Shown: positions 1 through 12,196 of the stretch, piece after piece
How positions within the stretch are numbered: position 1 is the first letter of the stretch
Layout: every line of letters starts with the position of its first letter
Assembly: GCA_016647705.1 (NCBI GenBank)
Contig: CM028326.1
Span: forward strand, 47,420,285-47,484,284
DNA: 64,000 nucleotides
Origin: Eucommia ulmoides
Taxonomy: Eukaryota > Streptophyta > Magnoliopsida > Garryales > Eucommiaceae
Reading direction: 5' to 3'
Made by a program: the position numbers and the translations under genes
Notes under the pieces: generated by a model
What the model saw: only the letters and a program-made list of their open reading frames with translations
Database searches by the model: none
Told to the model about the DNA's origin: nothing

Positions 1-102
1 GTCAACCGACTATACTGGAACTTAATAGGGAAATCTCCCTAAACCAATCGATCAACCGACCAAAGGAAGATTGGTCAACAGACTGGCAGTTTGGTTTTGG
101 TC

Positions 103-1978
103 TAGTTTGCCCGCAGAAACAATCGGTATAACAAACATACAATTGTAGTTGAAGAATCGATAAATGTTGTTTTTGAGGAATCTAACCCTTTTTCATCAAG
201 TAAGAATTTAGATGAAGAAAATTTAGATTTTGTAGAAAAGTCAATAGAGCAAGTTGAAAACACTGATTTGAGACCTATTGATAATGACTCAATGGAAGTA
301 CAACTATCTGAGAACAAGTTACCAAAGGCGTGGAAAAAGGTTGACATTCATCCATCCAATCAAATCATTGGTGACATTGAACGTAGTGTAAGTACTAGAT
401 CATCATTGAGAAACTATGTTAACAATTTTTCTTTTCCATCTCAAATTGAACCAAAAAAATGTAAATGAAACTATTGACGACGAATCTTGGATTCTAACAA
501 TGCAAGATGAGTTAAACCAATTTGAGAGGAATAATGTTTGGACACTAGTACCAAGACCTAATGACCGTCCCGTAATTGGAACAAAATGGATTTTTAGAAA
601 TGAAAAGGATGAGTCTGGTGTTGTTATTAGATAAAAAGCAAGATTAGTAGCACAAGGTTTTAATCAAGAAAAATGGATAGATTATGATGAAACATATGCA
701 CCGGTAGCTAGACTATAAGCTACACGTATGTTACTTTCTTTCGATTGTGCTAATGATTTCAAACTTTTTCAAATGTATGTTAAAAGTGCGTTTTTGAATG
801 GTTTCATATCCGAACAAGTTTATGTCGAACAACCTCCTGGTTTTGAAGATAAAAAATCTACAAATCATGTTTTTAAACTATCTAAAGCACTTTACGGTCT
901 CAAACAAGCACCTAGATCTTGGTATGAGAGGTTAAGTGAATTTCTCCTAGAAAAAAAATTTAAACGTGGCTTAACCAATATAACTTTGTTTATTAAAGAA
1001 GTTGAAAATAATATCTTATTAGTAAAAATCTATGTTGAAGATATTATTTTCTATGCTACTAATAAGATCTTGTGCCAAGAGTTTGCTAAGCTTATGTAGG
1101 ATGAATTCGAGATGAGTATGATGGGAGAACTAACATTCTTTCTTGGATTACAAATTAAGAAAACAATGGACGGAATATTTATAAATCAAGTAAAGTATAC
1201 AAAGGACTTAATCAAAAAATACAAAATGGAAAACTCAAAGGTATATAATACACCAATGAGTACTTAACCAAATTGGGTGCCGATGAAAACAGTAAGAAGG
1301 TAAACGAGAAGGAATACCGAGGTATGATTGGTAGTCTCATTTATCTTACGGCAAGTACACCGGATATCATGTTTAATGTTTGTCTATGTGCTAATTTTCA
1401 ATCGTGTCCTAAGGAATCACATTTAACTGTCGTTAAATGTATTTTAGATATTTGCTCGGTACATGTGATTTAGGCTTGCGGTATCCAAAAATGAATGTTT
1501 TGACATGCTTTGCTATTCCGACGTTGATTTTTTTGGTTGCAAAGTCGAGTGTAAAAGCACTAGTGGTACTTGTCACTTTCTAGGACATGTATTGGTTTCT
1601 TGGTCATGCAAGAAATAAAATTCAGTTGCATTATCTACTATCGAAGCTGAATATGTCACGGCTGGAAATTGTTGTACACAAGTCCTTTACATGAAACAAC
1701 AATTGGGAGATTTCGGTATAGACGTTGGTTGTGTTCCAATTTCATATGATAACACTAGCACCATACGTTTGAGTAAGAATCCTACTCAACATTCGCGAAC
1801 GAAACACATTGATATTAGACACCATTTTATTCGTGACCACATTTAAAAGGGCGATATCACATTAGAAGTCCTTGACATTAATAATCAACTAGCCGATATA
1901 TTTACTAAGCCTCTTGGGAAAGAACAATTTTCAAAAATATTGCGTGGTTTAGGTATGATGAGAGAAAAAAAGCTTTGA
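103..1978 (+). pseudogene. copia pol relic: reverse transcriptase and RNase H
   Basis: Encodes the C-terminal half of a copia polyprotein, which copies element RNA into DNA. Recognisable pieces in order: pre-RT linker (KAWKKVDIHPSNQ), RT start (DESWILTMQDELNQFE, about 484-531), GTKWIFRNEKDESG, KARLVAQGF, APVARL, LYGLKQAPRSWY (about 890-925), the catalytic box, FFLGLQI, and RNase H with YSDVDF, STIEAEY and YDNTSTI, ending near GGDI-type DIFTKPL. The reading frame is broken by a frameshift near 455-465 and by stops near 634, 717, 1,097, 1,267 and 1,471, plus one in RNase H near 1,616. The usual YVDD box reads YVED, so a catalytic Asp is replaced. Integrase and gag are not in the window. Confidence 0.88.
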
Positions 1979-2756
1979 AACGATTTTGAAAATGAAATTT
2001 TCAAAAATTCCTATATTGAGAGTAAATATGATATGTTTTGCAAAAATTATCTTAATTGTCAAAAATCACTTCAATTTTGATTTATAATATTGAAAATGGT
2101 TTTCACTGATATTTATGCATATATGTTGTGATTCAAATGTTTTTAAAAGGATTTCAAAGCCATGTTCTTCAAAGTGATCAAAAAAATATAATTTTGATAA
2201 ACTTGAATCCTTGAGGCAATAATGAAATTTGGTTACATGTAATATTGATCAATCCTAAGTGATATTGGGTTGATAAATTCATATACAAAACAAATTGTCA
2301 TAAATTAAGTTTAGGAATTGTTTTGACGTTCAAGAACATAGGATAGACCAGCAATTTCAAATGGTCATAGGATCATTCTCGCAATTCACGCATAATGTTT
2401 CCACGCAGTTTCCACCACCACCTCCTCAAAACTAAATCTAACTCTACTTTTTTATGTGACAAAGGGGGAGAAAGACTTAGAATTGATGTTTATGTTTTAA
2501 TTGTGCTTGTGTGTTGAATATTGTAAGACAATCTATCTTATGTGGTGTGTTATTTATGTTTATGTGATTCATATGATCTTAATTATATTGTTTTATTGCT
2601 GTAAGAATTATAAGAATTTTACTTGCCTAAGAGAATGAAAAATGATCTTTCCTAAATAAATCATTTTTAAACCGATCTCATTTTCAGGGGGAGCTATTAA
2701 AATGATTATCATTCATAAAATATCAAATGAGTTGTCATCATCAAAAAGGGGAAGGT
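1979..2756 (+). other. copia 3' spacer with three purine tracts
   Basis: AT-rich non-coding stretch between the end of pol and the LTR. It contains three G-rich purine tracts: AAAGGGGGAGAAAG near 2,460, CAGGGGGAGC near 2,685, and AAAAAGGGGAAGG at 2,743-2,755. Only the last directly abuts the LTR start, so it should be the true polypurine tract. Repeated internal purine tracts are usual in SIRE-like elements. Confidence 0.7.
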
Positions 2757-5530
2757 TGTTAGCCTAAGCGATTTCAATCATAGGATCTCCGAAACATGTG
2801 ATTCTGACGATAACGCCTCATTTGACTTTTTAAATTAACTAATATTGTTTTTTAAGTATAGATCATCGATACATTATGAAAATACATCACGGAGATGCAT
2901 TCAAGTCAAAATTTATGATTTAAATAATGCAATTTTTCATTTTGACAACATTACTCAAGATATTGAACTCGGAACTCTATAGTTTACACACACACACCGA
3001 GGATGCATACATTTGTAATGTTTTGTTTCTAACATGTCCAATATACCAAAATATCATAATGTGTATTATATGTTTAATAATATCATACAAATTTAGAAAA
3101 TTCACATCTTAATCACAAATGTGCTTAATATATTTAAACTTGGATTTAATGTGATCAAATAGTACATTGTGCTATCTCAATATGAAAACACTTTAAATAT
3201 AATTGATATAATATTTTAAACATGTATGTATCATTATTATATCATGATTCATGCAATAATATTGTTCATATCTTGCTCAATTGGAAATTTCACATCTTGA
3301 TCAAAAAATGCTCAAATTGCTTAAACTCGGTTTCTATGTGATCATAAGATACATTGCATGTTTTGATCATAAAAATTATTCAAATATATTTGAAACAATG
3401 TTTTAAAGGTTTTGGGATAAAAAATGATCATATACATCAACCAAAACCAAGAACGGGCGAAGAAAAATAGAATTGTGTTGAAAACACTGTAGCAATCAAC
3501 TATTGTTGTCCAAAAAATCTAAATCGACCTTCTGTAGTAAATTACCCATATCTCTCTTATTACTTGTCCAAATCTGATGAATCTTATATGGTTAGAATAT
3601 TAATTCAAATGTATTTAAAACCATATAAATTTCATGTCAATATAATTTGGTTTGGTTGTTCAAATCTCAACATTTCGGTAGAAGTCAGTAGCTGATTTTT
3701 GCATAAAATCCAGTCTAGATCTTTGCTCACTCATTTGATCATATCTTACTCATTTAGAGTTTAAATGAAGTGATTATTTTTTATATGGAACCCTAACTCA
3801 ATAATATTTATTTTTGTGCATATTAGGAAAAATTTGGATATGTGTTTTCCTATAAAATAGTAGCCGTTTGTAAAAATGTTAGTAGCCTTTCTTTCTCATA
3901 CCCTGTTTTCGCTCTGTTTTTCAGATTGACGTTTTGGCGATATTTGTTTGTTCTAATTGTTTTATTATGGTTCCTATATATTATATTGATTGTCTAACAT
4001 ATTAATCATCATTCAATTTGAACAAAACAACACTGAATTGAAGAGAATTAATCAAAACATTTTGAAACTCTTAAGAACTCATTTTGTTGCTTTTTGTCAT
4101 GAACCAAAAATTTGATTTACATATCAAATCTTATTCAAAATGTTCAAATCATGTTATGATATATTATTTTAATATGTATATATGATATATACATGATCAA
4201 TCGATATGTTCAACTTTATATCCATGTTTAATTGACAAATTGGTTGAACTACTCTAAAATTTTAAGTGTTGGAATACGTTTGGAATTCTTCTAAATGATC
4301 AAATTTTTTGTATTCATGTATAAATGTGATTATAAACTATTTATTTGATGTATAAATTCGTGGTCCTAGTATTATACACCTTAAATACATTATCTTGACC
4401 AACATGTGCTAGTGGTTGGGGTATTTAATGCATACCTGCTTTACGATAAGATTTGCTAATTCATGTATATCATGTTTTGTCCCATGAAAACTACACTCTT
4501 TATTATCTTAATCATATTTCAATTGGATGAGCCATGCTTTAAATGACCATCAACCACCTTTGAAAAACTCTACCAATAATTGTCTATATGTAATAATGAT
4601 CTACATCATACTCCATTATATCCATATTAAATATATGAAATCTTTGCTGTATTTTTCCACTACCATCATGACAAAAATGGACAAAGGATCATATGCATTT
4701 AATTAGATATGTCTAGCATTTATGGTGTTGGAAAAAAATGGTTGGAATCTTGACAAATATGCAAAAAATAAAAGTGGAGAGGATCCTGCGCCTTGACACT
4801 TGAAGAAATCATACCCAAATATCATATCTTCTCAACACTTCAATTGTAAAATCCTCCCAACACTTCTCAACATATATATAAGGAGGAACATTGCTGGAAG
4901 TATCACAACTCATCAATTAATCATCATTCTTTCAATTGAGCTACAAAGATCAAAGAGATACTACCAAAGCTTCCAAGTAAACTTCTATGCAACAACAATA
5001 CTTCATTTCCAAGTAAGCTTGAGTAATTGTTGTATTTGTTTCACACACATTTATTCTTGAGTTCTATATCTTGTGAGTGTTGAAGCTCCACTTTGTGAGA
5101 CTATGAGAATTTTGATTGTAAATCTTGAGTAAGGGTTTTACTCGAGATGAGAGATTTGTGAATGGAACATATTAAATCTAGATTGTAAAGTTTTGAGATA
5201 CAAACTTCTCAAGCTATGACTTTAGACAATTTGGTCTTCACCCGTAAGAAGATCAAAGATAGTGAAATCCTCGAAGGAGCTCGAGGGAGTGGACTAGGCA
5301 AAGGGTGTTTATCAAACCACTATAAAATACCAGTTCAATCTCTCTAACTCTACTCTTTACATTTTTGCTTATTTTTGTGTTTGTGATTATTGTTTTGATT
5401 GAATATCCATTGTGCACTTCACACAATCACATAAAACACATAAGTTTAAATTGAGTAGAATTAATTAACAAAAATTTGTAAAACCTAATTTAACCCCCCC
5501 ACCCCCCCTTGGGTAATTCTTGGGCCATCA
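2757..5530 (+). repeat. 3' LTR of SIRE-like copia element
   Basis: Begins TGTTAGCCTAAGCG directly after a purine tract and ends with a C-run, CTTGGGTAAT and GGGCCATCA, the same end type as the other SIRE LTRs of this window. Length 2,774 bp. A TATA motif lies near 4,873. An internal imperfect direct duplication of about 190 bp is visible at about 3,085-3,230 and 3,285-3,410 (CACATCTTGATCA, then GTGATCA, ATACATTG). No 5' LTR is available for comparison. Confidence 0.8.
4873..4883 (+). promoter_or_regulatory. TATA box of the copia LTR
   Basis: TATATATAAGG followed about 30 bp later by a leader-like stretch (ATCACAACTCATCAATT). It lies 650 bp before the LTR end, a plausible U3/R boundary. Confidence 0.45.
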
Positions 5531-7085
5531 ACCTTGATTATTAAATGAATGGAATTGACTAATAAATACTTAATAGGATAACATAGGAATTACGAGATAA
5601 AATCAATCCCCTAGAACAATTGTCCATTGAAAAATCCTTATTTTATTTGGTTTGTTGTATTTATATTTGTTTTTAGTTTTATTTTTATAAATCTAAATCG
5701 CCTAGATAAAATTGGGTTACGATAATAAAGGTACTTAGTGATGATCTAAATAAATCCCTGTGGATATGATACTCTACTATCCTTATACTATTAAAATTTG
5801 ACCCGTACACTTGCAGTGTGTAGCGAAAATAAAATCGCTACTACTAGCACCCTGAAGGGCCCACTCTAGCGTACCCTCCCAGACCAAAAAAACCTAAGTG
5901 CTCAGGCTCCAGTGCACCTACGCATGCTCCAGCCTGCCTCCCTAAACTTCCAGCACCATAAAGGGTGTGCTCTAATACACCATTGGAGGCACAAAAATGC
6001 CTAAATAGAGAGCTTAGAGTTAGAGATTCTTGAAGATTGCTTGGGGAAGATTCTTGAGGATTTAAAGACTTGAAACTCATCTGCAGAAAGAGTTTTCTCT
6101 TGCTGTGTCTCACCCTAATCTTTATTGAATTTTGTATTTGTGGATATTGTGTTGAACATGTTTGCATTTACGAATTTCTTGAAAGGATTAGCCATGGATT
6201 CCGCTATGTTGAGTTAGAATTTATTTCTAGAGCTTGATGTAATCTTGAGTTAGAATTTATTTCTAGAGCTTGATGTAATCTTGAGTTAGAATTTATTTCT
6301 AGAGCTTTATGTAATCTTGTTTGAACTATATTTTAAATATTTTGTTAATTGTTAGTTGAATTCCATTTTAATTCATTCATGTCTCTCTATGTTTAATGCT
6401 TTTAATTCATGTGGCCAATGAGTTAGATGATTTTAGGTTGTAAATTTTATGCTCAAAAGAGATTGAGTTTGTGACCGGTATTGAGAGTTAATAGTTTAGT
6501 TTGTTGTGAGACCGAGAGGAGATCAACACCTAGAAAATCGAGTTGGGAATTTAGGATCATGTGAGACCGGGAGGTGATCAAGTTCTAGATTTATCAAGAA
6601 AGATTTCAATCGTTGTGAGGCCGAGAGGCGAGCGACTTTTGACTTCCATTAAGGGCTAAACTTAATGAGTGTATTAGTAAACGTGGTAGATAGAGATATC
6701 GGCTCGGGTATCTATACACATTATCTCATCTTACGCTCGAGAGAGGTGGTGAAGTGTAATTAGGACCCTCAATTAAAAATGTGAGTGAAATTGGCTAATA
6801 ATTACTTAATAGGATGAAATGAGAATAATGAGATGAAATCTAATTCCTAGAACAATCGTGTATAGGAGTCCACATTTTATTTTTCTTTTGAATTTACATT
6901 TGTTTTAGTTTTATTTTTACATACATTAAATTTGGATGCCTAAATAAAGTTAGGTTAAGCTAATCGCGGTTGTTAATGACGATTTAAACCAATTCCTGTG
7001 GATACGACACTCACACTTACCACTACACTAAAACTTGATAGCTACGCACTTGCGGTGTATAGAAAAACGTTATCACCACTACATT
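5531..7085 (+). repeat. decayed Athila/Tat-like LTR or leader pieces
   Basis: Two copies of a conserved module lie here (about 5,540-5,845 and 6,780-7,085). Each runs from a segment like GACTAATAAATACTTAATAGG through CTAGAACAAT to ATCCCTGTGGATATGA and a CACTTGC(A/G)GTGT ending. A third copy is at 13,260-13,510. Between them are short blocks of the form TGTGAGACCGAGAGG...GATCA (about 6,470-6,620). I know such blocks from Athila/Tat-type gypsy LTRs and leaders; the assignment is by resemblance only. No coding remnant is visible. Confidence 0.5.
6211..6318 (+). repeat. 36-bp tandem repeat, three copies
   Basis: Three consecutive 36-bp units starting GAGTTAGAATTTATTTCTAG. Units 1 and 2 are identical and unit 3 has one changed base (CTTGATG to CTTTATG), so the expansion is recent relative to the surrounding decay. 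Confidence 0.95.
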
Positions 7086-7418
7086 ACCTCCGTGAAACAA
7101 ATACTGAGCCAGACAAACCCAGCCTCATTATTCCGAGAAAGAATAACAGAAGACCATGTATATCTCGTCCTTTCCCTTAACTTCTTAAAGTCCCTTCTAA
7201 TGAATTAGGTATTATCTTGTATGCCTACATACTAGATCTACGTATCACTAAATACAGGCCTATTTTGTCTATGGTCGACTCAGGTCTTTATACTCTAGCT
7301 TCATAAATAAATTTGCTTATCACAATTTACACACTATAAATAGTTAAAAATAATGATAACATAATTTTAATACTAAATTACACCATTATCCTAAGGAAAA
7401 TGTTTAAAAAAAAAAAAC

Positions 7419-7921
7419 TTGTTTCAACCAAACGATGGTGAGACATTGACAAAAACACTGAGAACGTTAGAAAGAAAACCTAAGAACCCTGATGTGGAAT
7501 CGTTACCCATGTTCCAACCTGGGAGTATCCAAGTGACATTGAAAGTACAGAAGACCTCTTCAATTGGAACAAATGAAGAGGTATCCAGAAGATTTGCGAT
7601 GTGAAGAATGATAGATAAAGTCTTAGAGCCTAAGCTCGTCCCAAAAGAGCTCTTGAAAGATCAAGTAGCTGAACAAAGAAAGATTGACCAATATAAGCTA
7701 AGATTTTATCTAAACATAACCAATTTAGAGACACCATGAAAACCTACTTAAAAAATAAAAATAAGAGTAACCTCGCACAATTGAAGACATTTAAGACTGG
7801 AAGAAGACGACAAGTCATTAATAATATAATATCGGATAATGGGGAAGGTAGTCAAGATAAGGGTGAAATGAATAAAGACCTTGAGACTGACTCAAATTAC
7901 CCTAATTCTCTAAAAATGTAA
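7419..7921 (+). pseudogene. unrecognised decayed ORF, perhaps gag relic
   Basis: I do not recognise this protein. One frame runs from 7,419 to 7,738 with one TGA (7,602-7,604) and gives a Lys/Glu-rich segment including ELLKDQVAEQRKIDQYKLRF. A second frame continues from 7,736 to 7,921 with KTYLKNKNKSN and a charged tail. The two join with a shift at about 7,735. Composition and position, downstream of an LTR-like leader, would fit the N-terminal part of a gypsy gag, but no domain can be shown. It may be chance. Confidence 0.25.
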
Positions 7922-9640
7922 AATCCTGAAGATATGTGTTAAGAGACTGACTCAAATTAGCCTAGTGACTTAGGCCAATTGGACCGAGATCACTACCCAA
8001 AGCTCGCTACATGGATTATGTAGAATGTATGTTGCCTTACTTGCTAGAGTGAAAGAAAACAAAATAAAAAGAAGATTCTCTTAACACTACTAGGAAAAAA
8101 TAGCATTTGTTAGTCGTCATTAACTAACATTTATTTCTCAATCACTTCTTTTTTCTCCATCGTTTAAGTCATCTCGGGAAGGCTCATTCCGTCTGCTCTC
8201 AGTTCAAGACAGAAGAAATGAAACAAAATCATCGATGAAGCATTAGGTAACACATACGGCCTAGGTAATCTCGATAACTATCTTAGAAAATATCAATATC
8301 ATAACTTAATGGAATTAAAACTAGACAACCTAGTTAACTAATAACAATGCATATTTGGTCTAAATTACTATTGAGCTCATCTTCATCATAATTTAGATTA
8401 ATCTAATGCAAAAATTGTGACAATCATTAACATGATTGAATGTTTGAATATGATTACCTGAGTATACTCTATAATAATCTTGTATAAAGTAAAAAAGGGA
8501 AATATATAGAGCATGTATAGGTTAATGCCTCAAGAATTAAAAATAAACTTTGGAAATTAGGAGAAAGGTAGAGAAAAAAGCCTTATTAAATAGCCATTCA
8601 TTTGAATCCTCTTCCAAAACTCATTCAAAGTCATTCTAACCCCAAGCCAAATCAACAGTGATCTCTCTTCTAAGCCAGAAGTTCCTATTCTAGGAAATCC
8701 CGACCTCAACCAAGTAAGGCATAAAATAACCCTCCGCTATTCCTGTCCAACCTATCCATCTTGAAACCAAAACCTAGATAATGTTCGAAGAATAAATCCT
8801 TATCAGAATTTCAATTACAACACAAGAAGGACATAAAGAGCATGAAGCCTCTCAGAAGTACCGGTCAACTTTCTGTATCAGAAATGATATGAAAATAACA
8901 AGAGGAGATAGCTAATAGTAAAAGGTACCTAGCGCTAACATTCTAGAAAATATTTTAGGAGAAAATTGCCATCTCTAAATAGATGATGCGTTCCCTAGGA
9001 AAATATTTTAGAATTGGGCGTCATAAAATCATACAATACATAAAGTCAGTATCAAGATACTACACAAACACTATGCATCACGTATCACTTAGGCAAACAT
9101 AACTTGCATATGCATGAGAAAAATTAATCACCGTACTTCGAATACAAGACTGTAACATTCTACATATCCTTTAGCATCAATAGGCCATTATCGACATGAC
9201 ACTTGGACCTATACACTTTATTTGGGAGATCTAGTAGACTAGAAGGCAACCCTCTGACATGTAATCTGGTCAAGTTATCTCACCATGTCACTGTAGCATC
9301 GTCCGTCCCTGATAATAGTTTTCAACCAAATTAGGTTTACACAAGGAATCGACCTCACGTGAAGTGCATCTTCATAATAGACCTTACTTATTCCTATAAA
9401 GTGTTAATGTGTACTAGAGTGTCATTAGAACACACTGGGATCTAGCACGACCTTCTTAGAATCAAGCAAGTCCTAGAGTCGTACCAAGCCTCTAGTAGAC
9501 CAAAACATAATAGCATAATTTAAAGACTTAAATACACAGACCAATCAAAGTTAACGATCAATTTTACCTAGCTATAGCTTAGAAAAAAAATTCTAGCAAG
9601 TCGAACTGATTTAGCTTCATAAGCTTGTAGCTAATCAGTC
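7922..9640. other. no feature recognised
   Basis: AT-rich intergenic sequence with stops in all frames. No LTR end, tRNA, repeat array or conserved protein was seen. Confidence 0.5.
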
Positions 9641-11040
9641 TCCTCCCCAGCCCGCAGGCTGGGGAATATTTTACATTATTAATAATCACGAATCACACGA
9701 TAGGAAGTGTCGGATTAGATTCCCCAATGGAACTTCTCCAATCGCTGCCCCAATCTACGACTGGGGAATATTTCATCCTATCATCGTTTTTCTGATGGAA
9801 ATAGTGTTTATTTCATCTCACAACATGAAAGAAAAATCCCCAAATCATAATGAACTTAATTAATTTCATTAAACCAATAGACGCAGGAACTACGTCTCAA
9901 CCTGACTCTCGGCGAAGCCCGGGATACGTAGGAAACCCTTGTGGGTTTAGTTGACAAACTAATAGGCGCCGAACTATGTTTCAACCTAATTCTTGGTAGA
10001 TTACCAAGATATGTAGGAAACATTTTCGGTCTCCATTTACAAAATCCCACGCTAAATGGAATTGAATCATGATAAATAATAAAAATCCCCACAGAGTCGC
10101 TCAATAATAAATCCCCCAATCAATTGGGATTGAACCATACCAAATATAACAATAACGCACTAATCCATATTTAACCATGCTAAACTTTAACCAGTCAAGT
10201 AAGAATTAGGTGTCGACCTGAGTCCCAGTAAATACCAGGATACGTGAAACCTTTATAGGTTGGGTCATCACCTTAAACAAAATTCCTCCATTCCCAGCAG
10301 ACTATGCATTGACATATCCTTGGTAGATCACCAAGATACACAGGAAACCCAAGTGGGTCCGGTCGAAGCCAAAGAGATGTCCGTATCACGACATTCTCTC
10401 AGCCCTGTATCAAAGCGCATCTCCCAAGAAGTCCCTTGACTTTCTTGAAAAGATAACCCTTTTGTCAAGTAGACAACAAAAGATACTTGTGCTCGAACTA
10501 CGCATCAACCTGATCCTTAGTAGATTACTAAGGGATGTAGGAAGCCCTTGCGGGTACGGTTGACAATCTAAAATAGCACAGCAAGGGTCGAACTACATTT
10601 TAACTAGATTCCTAACCTAGGAAAGTGTATGTAGATAACCCAGGAAGGTTTCAATCATCCGACGATCACCATCTAGAACAGTATTACCAATTATACATAA
10701 ACAAACCAACGGGGTTTCTAGAATAAAACAAACATTACAATTGTGTACTCCATTCTGGATATAGAGGCAACCTATGTGGGCTCTGCCACATCATTTAAAT
10801 GCTCAGAAGAAAGTCTCACTCCCCAGCTAGAGTTGGGGCACATTATATCATGTTTCTTCATTTAGAATCTGTGATGGGACTCACCCCAGCTAGAGTTGGG
10901 GCACATTATATCATATCGTCTCCATATAAAGTTTCTTGATATAAGACTCATACCAATCACCAACTTAAAACTATAATCCTAGAAATAAATAAGCATCACA
11001 GAGCCCCAGCATATGATTGGGGCACATTTTATCCGAGGTC
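9640..11040 (+). repeat. dispersed CCCCAG...CTGGGG hairpin elements
   Basis: Five similar elements at about 9,645-9,680, 9,744-9,775, 10,819-10,853, 10,884-10,918 and 11,002-11,035. Each is a short hairpin whose arms are CCCCAG-like and CTGGGG/TTGGGG-like, followed by AATATTTTACAT or CACATTATATCA. The first has a perfect 8-bp stem (CCCCAGCC / GGCTGGGG) around a four-base loop. The others keep at least the five outer pairs. They probably belong to a repeat-rich gypsy LTR or UTR. Confidence 0.7.
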
Positions 11041-11500
11041 ATATTTTTCCCGAGAAGTTTTCTAGTCCTCGTCAAGAAATTCCAAGTAGTATGTGGCCAA
11101 GAAACTCCACTAGGTATTGAGTTCCCCAAGGGTCTTCGCCCGTTGTGAATTCTCTTAGTCATTTTCAATCTTATGATAATCCAGGAATCAGTTTCCCCAG
11201 CTAAGAACCTGTTCCACCAAATATTGATTTACTTTATCAGTTTGAATTACATTTACCTAGATTCTCAGTTAATTTTGAGATATGTAAGCGACCCCATAAG
11301 GCTCGATCAAGCCAACTCATAAAAATTAGTATTTATATATACCGTCGACCTCAGTCTCAGACTGACTAAACACCCTGGAATTGATTTTTCTAACCTAAAA
11401 CCATTCCACCCAATCTTGATTTACTTTACCTGCTAGGACTATATATGACCTAATTCTCGTTAATTTGAGATATGTAGGAGAACCCTTTGGGGTACTGATA
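9884..11500 (+). repeat. dispersed module with GTAGG(A/C)AACCC ending
   Basis: A module of about 70-80 bp recurs near 9,884, 9,965, 10,205, 10,300, 10,493 and 11,440, with weaker copies near 10,585, 11,260 and 13,680 and two more at 48,087 and 48,205. Its parts: AACTACG, then ACCTGATTCT or similar, then a short hairpin around TAGATTACTA or TAATTTGAGA, then ATACGTAGGNAACCC and a G-rich GGGTTCGGTC-like end. I associate such sequences with long Tat/Ogre-type LTRs. No coding sequence is present. Confidence 0.6.
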
Positions 11501-11689
11501 GGTGGAATTTATCTATCTATTTCCAAGAAGAATTTGGTAGTTTTCGAGTGTTCTTATTATGTTTTATTATGTTTTAATTTTGTTTTTATTTGTTTTTGTT
11601 CAAAGCAAGGGTTAGGAGTGAAAATAGTTGAAAACGAGCAAATTGGTAGGAATACGGTGGAGAAACGCTGAAAAAGATCAAAGATCATC

Positions 11690-11870
11690 ACTGCAACTTC
11701 ATTGTTACAGTGATTAAATGTCAATAGGTTTCTGTCTATCCACCGCTGCAGTAGTAGCTCTCACCGCTGCAACGATGGAAGGGCAGAACGCCTACTACTT
11801 TACCACCGCTGTAACGGTGAGCCTACCGACATCCCACCGTTGCAGCGGTGCTTTTGACTGCTACAGCGCC
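11690..11870 (+). repeat. CACCGCTGCAGCGGTG palindrome cluster
   Basis: Several imperfect palindromes occur within 180 bp: ATCACTGCAAC...GTTACAGTGAT, CACCGCTGCAGTAG, CACCGCTGCAACGATGG, CACCGCTGTAACGGTGA and CACCGTTGCAGCGGTG. They are GC-rich in an AT-rich neighbourhood and can fold individually or with each other. Confidence 0.7.
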
Positions 11871-12196
11871 GAAGCCCCTAGTTGTAAAGTGTTTTTAGAT
11901 ATTTTGCTTGATATTTTGAGCCCAATCTTTATTCCCTTCATTCCAACCATCTTAGAACACAATTTGGGGACAATTTTTGGATATTTGAGAGCTCAAGATC
12001 AAGAACCAAGAAGAGGAGATCATCAAATGAAGAAGAGGAAACGATTTCGGAACGGTTTTTGCAGAAGTGGAACACTTCACTTCACATATTGGCTTTCCAT
12101 TCTTGTTTCTCTCTCTATTCTTAAGTTTTGTATATTGAATGATGATGTTATTCTCTTATTTTTAATGAATATTCGATTAAGATCATAAGTAGCTAG

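Larger units (their letters stand above)
1..5530 (+). mobile_element. SIRE/Maximus-like Ty1/copia element, 3' part
   Basis: The 3' portion of a copia retrotransposon whose left end lies outside the window. It comprises decayed reverse transcriptase and RNase H (103-1,978), a non-coding stretch with three purine-rich tracts, and a 3' LTR (2,757-5,530). Assignment to the SIRE/Maximus lineage rests on the peptide context around the reverse transcriptase start, the long spacer between pol and LTR, the purine tract followed by TTGTTAG, and the LTR end type (C-run, CTTGGGTAAT, GGGCCATCA). The first 100 bases contain GTCAACCGAC-like motifs resembling the TCGAC repeats found in the other SIRE LTRs of this window. 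The element is dead. Confidence 0.85.

Noticed and set aside
11718..12188. 156-codon ORF
   Set aside because: Lies across an LTR-like relic with palindromic repeats. No recognisable domain, no codon bias seen, and its end is set by the adjacent MITE boundary region.
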